A stretch of DNA of 64,000 nucleotides from Sphingomonas sp. BT-65 (GTDB lineage: Bacteria > Pseudomonadota > Alphaproteobacteria > Sphingomonadales > Sphingomonadaceae), in the NCBI RefSeq assembly GCF_026107375.2, contig NZ_JAPCIA010000001.1, forward strand, positions 1,364,001 through 1,428,000. The letters run 5' to 3'. A program made the translations under genes and the position numbers. Position 1 is the first letter of the stretch, and each line of letters opens with the position of its first letter. This document shows positions 60,209 to 64,000 of this stretch, in pieces. Below the pieces are notes generated by a model. It was not told the origin of the DNA, made no database searches, and saw nothing but the letters and a program-made list of their open reading frames with translations.

Positions 60209-60839
60209 GCCGGGCGCGCCGCTCCGGCTGGTGATCTTCGATTTCGACGGCACGCTCTCAGACAGCGGCAACTGGTTCCTGTCGATCGTCGATCATCTGT
60301 CCGACCGCTACGGCTTCCGCCGCGTCCACCCCGACGAGATCGAGCCGCTGCGGCGCAAGAGCACGCGCGACGTGATCAGCCATCTCGCGATCCCGCGCTG
60401 GAAGCTGCCCTTCATCTCGCGCTACGTGCGTCGCCTGTTCGGCCGCAACACGCATCAGGTGAGCCTGTTCGACGGCGTGCCGGACATGCTCGCCGCGATC
60501 GAGGCGGCCGGCATCCCCATCGCGGTGGTCACCTCGAACAGCGAGGCGAACGCCCGCGCCGTTCTCGGCCCCGAAAACGCCGCACGCATCCGCTGGTGGG
60601 CGTGTGGCGCGTCGCTGTTCGGCAAGGCGCCCAAGTTCCGCAAGGTGCTCAAGGTCAGCGGCATCCCGCCGCACGCGGCGCTGTCGATCGGCGACGAGAC
60701 CCGCGACATCGACGCCGCGCGCGCGACCGGGGTGCGCGCGGGTGCGGTGCTGTGGGGCTATGCCAATCCCGAGGCGTTCGCGCATCTCGACCCCGACATC
60801 GCCTTCGCCACGCCGCAGGCGGTGATCGACCATGTCACC

Positions 60840-60860
<21 letters not shown>
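60201..60860 (+). CDS. HAD-superfamily phosphatase
   Basis: 219 residues from ATG 60201, overlapping the exporter stop by 8 bases. HAD motifs: D-F-D-G-T-L-S-D near 14-21 with the nucleophile Asp, V-T-S-N-S-E, a conserved Lys in F-G-K-A-P-K, and G-D-E-T-R-D-I-D-A-A for the metal. The alpha-helical cap resembles phosphoglycolate phosphatases, but the substrate is uncertain. It converges on the cupin gene with a 21-base overlap. Confidence 0.9.
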
Positions 60861-62758
<1,898 letters not shown>

Positions 62759-62808
62759 TTGCGCCGCTGGCCTGGGAGTCTTACTCCTGTGGCACAGAGG
62801 AGTATCCA

Positions 62809-63018
62809 GTGACCGACAAGCCTGAAGACACCGACCAGATCGCCAACGAGATTACCGAGGCCGCCCGCGTTGCACGCGAGACCGCCGAGCGCGCGGAAGG
62901 CACGCCCCAGCCCGGCGAAGGCAAGAAGTGGCCGCTGACCAAGATCGGCATCGGAATCGGTTCCGCCGCGCTCGCCGCCGCGGTCATCTACGCCGCCCGT
63001 TCGCGCAACAAGCGCTGA
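62809..63018 (+). CDS. small single-TM protein
   Basis: 69 residues starting at GTG 62809 with an AGAGGAG site upstream. A polar, acidic first half is followed by one hydrophobic segment (about 46-63) and a basic end R-S-R-N-K-R. It is probably an inner-membrane protein with its N-terminus outside or in the periplasm. No family is recognised. The M16 peptidase gene follows by 26 bases. Confidence 0.7.
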   Translation: MTDKPEDTDQIANEITEAARVARETAERAEGTPQPGEGKKWPLTKIGIGIGSAALAAAVIYAARSRNKR

Positions 63019-63044
63019 CCCCTCCCTCCCGACCGGAGACCTCA

Positions 63045-64000
63045 ATGCGTCTGACCCGCACCGCGCTCTATCTCGGCGCCGCCCTGCTTCCCTTCACGGC
63101 TCAGGCGCAGGACGCCGCCCCAGCGCCGGCAAAGGAGATCGCCGTCGCACCGCTCGCCTATACCGAGCGCACCTTGCCCAACGGGCTCAAGGTCTACGCG
63201 ATCCGCGACACCTCGACCGCCACGGTCTCGGTGCAGGTCTGGTACGATGTCGGCAGCAAGGACGATCCCGCGGGCAAGTCGGGCTTCGCGCACATGTTCG
63301 AGCATCTGATGTTCAAGGGCACGCGCAACCTGGTCGACGAGCAGATGGACCGGCTGACCGAGGATGTCGGCGGCTACAACAACGCCTCCACCAACTCCGA
63401 CTACACCAATTACTATGAGGTGGTCCCGGCCAACCATCTCGAGCGCCTGCTGTTCGCCGAGGCGGACCGCATGGCCAGCCTCGTGGTCGACGCCAAGGTC
63501 TTCGCCTCCGAGCGCGACGTGGTGAAGGAGGAATTGCGCAGCCGCGTGCTCGCCCAGCCCTATGGCAAGCTGTTCTACGTCTATTTCCCCAACATCTCCT
63601 ACGGCGTGCACCCCTATGCCCGCCCGGGCATCGGCAGCATCGAGGATCTCGACGCCGCGACGATCGACGACATCCGCGCCTTCCACGCGACCTATTACCG
63701 CCCCGACAATGCGGTGCTGGTGGTCGCCGGCAATTTCAACCCAGCCCAGTTGGACAAATGGGTAGACAAATATTTCGCCGGGATCGCCAGGCCCAACCGC
63801 CCGATCCCGCGCGTCACCACCGCCGAGCCGCCGCGCACCACCGCGACCCGCCAGACGGTCTATGAGGCCAACACCCCGCTCCCCGCGGTGCTACTGAGCT
63901 ACCAGCTTCCGCCCGACAATGATCCCGACACACCCGCGCTCGCGGTGCTCGACGGCATCCTCTCGGGCGGCGAGAATTCGCGGCTCTACCGCAACCTCGT
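63045..64000 (+). CDS. M16 family zinc peptidase (N-terminal part)
   Basis: The frame runs off the window after about 318 codons. A signal peptide (1-22, ending A-Q-A-Q) precedes the M16 domain with the inverted zinc motif H-M-F-E-H near 83-87 and the downstream Glu region E-R-D-V-V-K-E-E. It continues through the first half of a likely double-domain periplasmic peptidase of the pitrilysin/insulinase family. The full length and the second, inactive domain cannot be seen. Confidence 0.92.
   Translation, partial: MRLTRTALYLGAALLPFTAQAQDAAPAPAKEIAVAPLAYTERTLPNGLKVYAIRDTSTATVSVQVWYDVGSKDDPAGKSGFAHMFEHLMFKGTRNLVDEQMDRLTEDVGGYNNASTNSDYTNYYEVVPANHLERLLFAEADRMASLVVDAKVFASERDVVKEELRSRVLAQPYGKLFYVYFPNISYGVHPYARPGIGSIEDLDAATIDDIRAFHATYYRPDNAVLVVAGNFNPAQLDKWVDKYFAGIARPNRPIPRVTTAEPPRTTATRQTVYEANTPLPAVLLSYQLPPDNDPDTPALAVLDGILSGGENSRLYRNL

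Overview
The window reads as chromosomal DNA of a high-GC alphaproteobacterium, most likely a sphingomonad (Sphingomonas or a close relative). The pointers are the atpHAGDC operon with an Ala/Lys-rich AtpD N-terminus, methionine synthase split into two genes, a PhaR-linked polyhydroxyalkanoate locus, a large TonB-dependent receptor, and several small sphingomonad-type membrane proteins. I assign the lineage from gene content only; no rRNA or tRNA gene was recognised. Coding density is high, and almost every gene has a long false open frame on the opposite strand.

Layout. 1-3578: end of sdhE, then mfd. 3674-5542: an AT-richer three-gene block on the minus strand, encoding two small membrane proteins and a protein with a ThsB-like TIR domain (the sensor family of the Thoeris anti-phage system). 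It is followed by a gene-poor stretch to about 6031. 6032-10081: a membrane protein, the DEAD-box helicase RhlE, an NTF2-fold protein and an exported protein. 10292-15767: ATP synthase F1 operon atpH-A-G-(lipoprotein)-D-C. 15831-21052: DUF6265 protein, AraC regulator, orphan CpaF ATPase, aspartyl protease with a PDZ-like tail, small membrane protein, exported methyltransferase. 21075-25413: amidohydrolase, then phaR / PHA-synthase-like hydrolase / phaA. 25635-28940: TonB-dependent receptor. 29051-35389: exported protein, alanine racemase, MHS-type transporter, FAD protein, Kef-type antiporter. 35505-41207: methionine operon (ArsR-methyltransferase regulator, metF, metH part 1, metH part 2) read leftwards behind a perfect palindromic operator. 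41351-45460: small basic protein, glycosyltransferase plus LpxH-like phosphoesterase, GST plus quinone oxidoreductase, DUF1192. 45602-52793: clpA, azoR / HxlR pair, membrane diguanylate cyclase, acyl-CoA ligase. 52911-62758: aldehyde dehydrogenase, xseB-ispA-coaD, cyclophilin, queA, EF-hand protein, a MerR/TipAS gene broken by one stop codon, a CDF metal exporter, HAD phosphatase, cupin protein, tgt. 62809-64000: small membrane protein and an M16 peptidase running off the end.

How genes work together. The atp genes form the catalytic head of ATP synthase. The methionine block makes 5-methyl-THF and methylates homocysteine, under a regulator with a SAM/SAH-binding-type domain. phaR, the hydrolase and phaA handle carbon storage. 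queA and tgt are both in queuosine tRNA modification. xseB and ispA are translationally coupled. Palindromic REP-like repeats sit between several transcription units.

The best candidate for an undescribed system is the TIR plus two-membrane-protein cassette at 3674-5542. It has a Thoeris-type sensor domain but no recognisable ThsA, and two of its genes overlap by about 200 bases in different frames.
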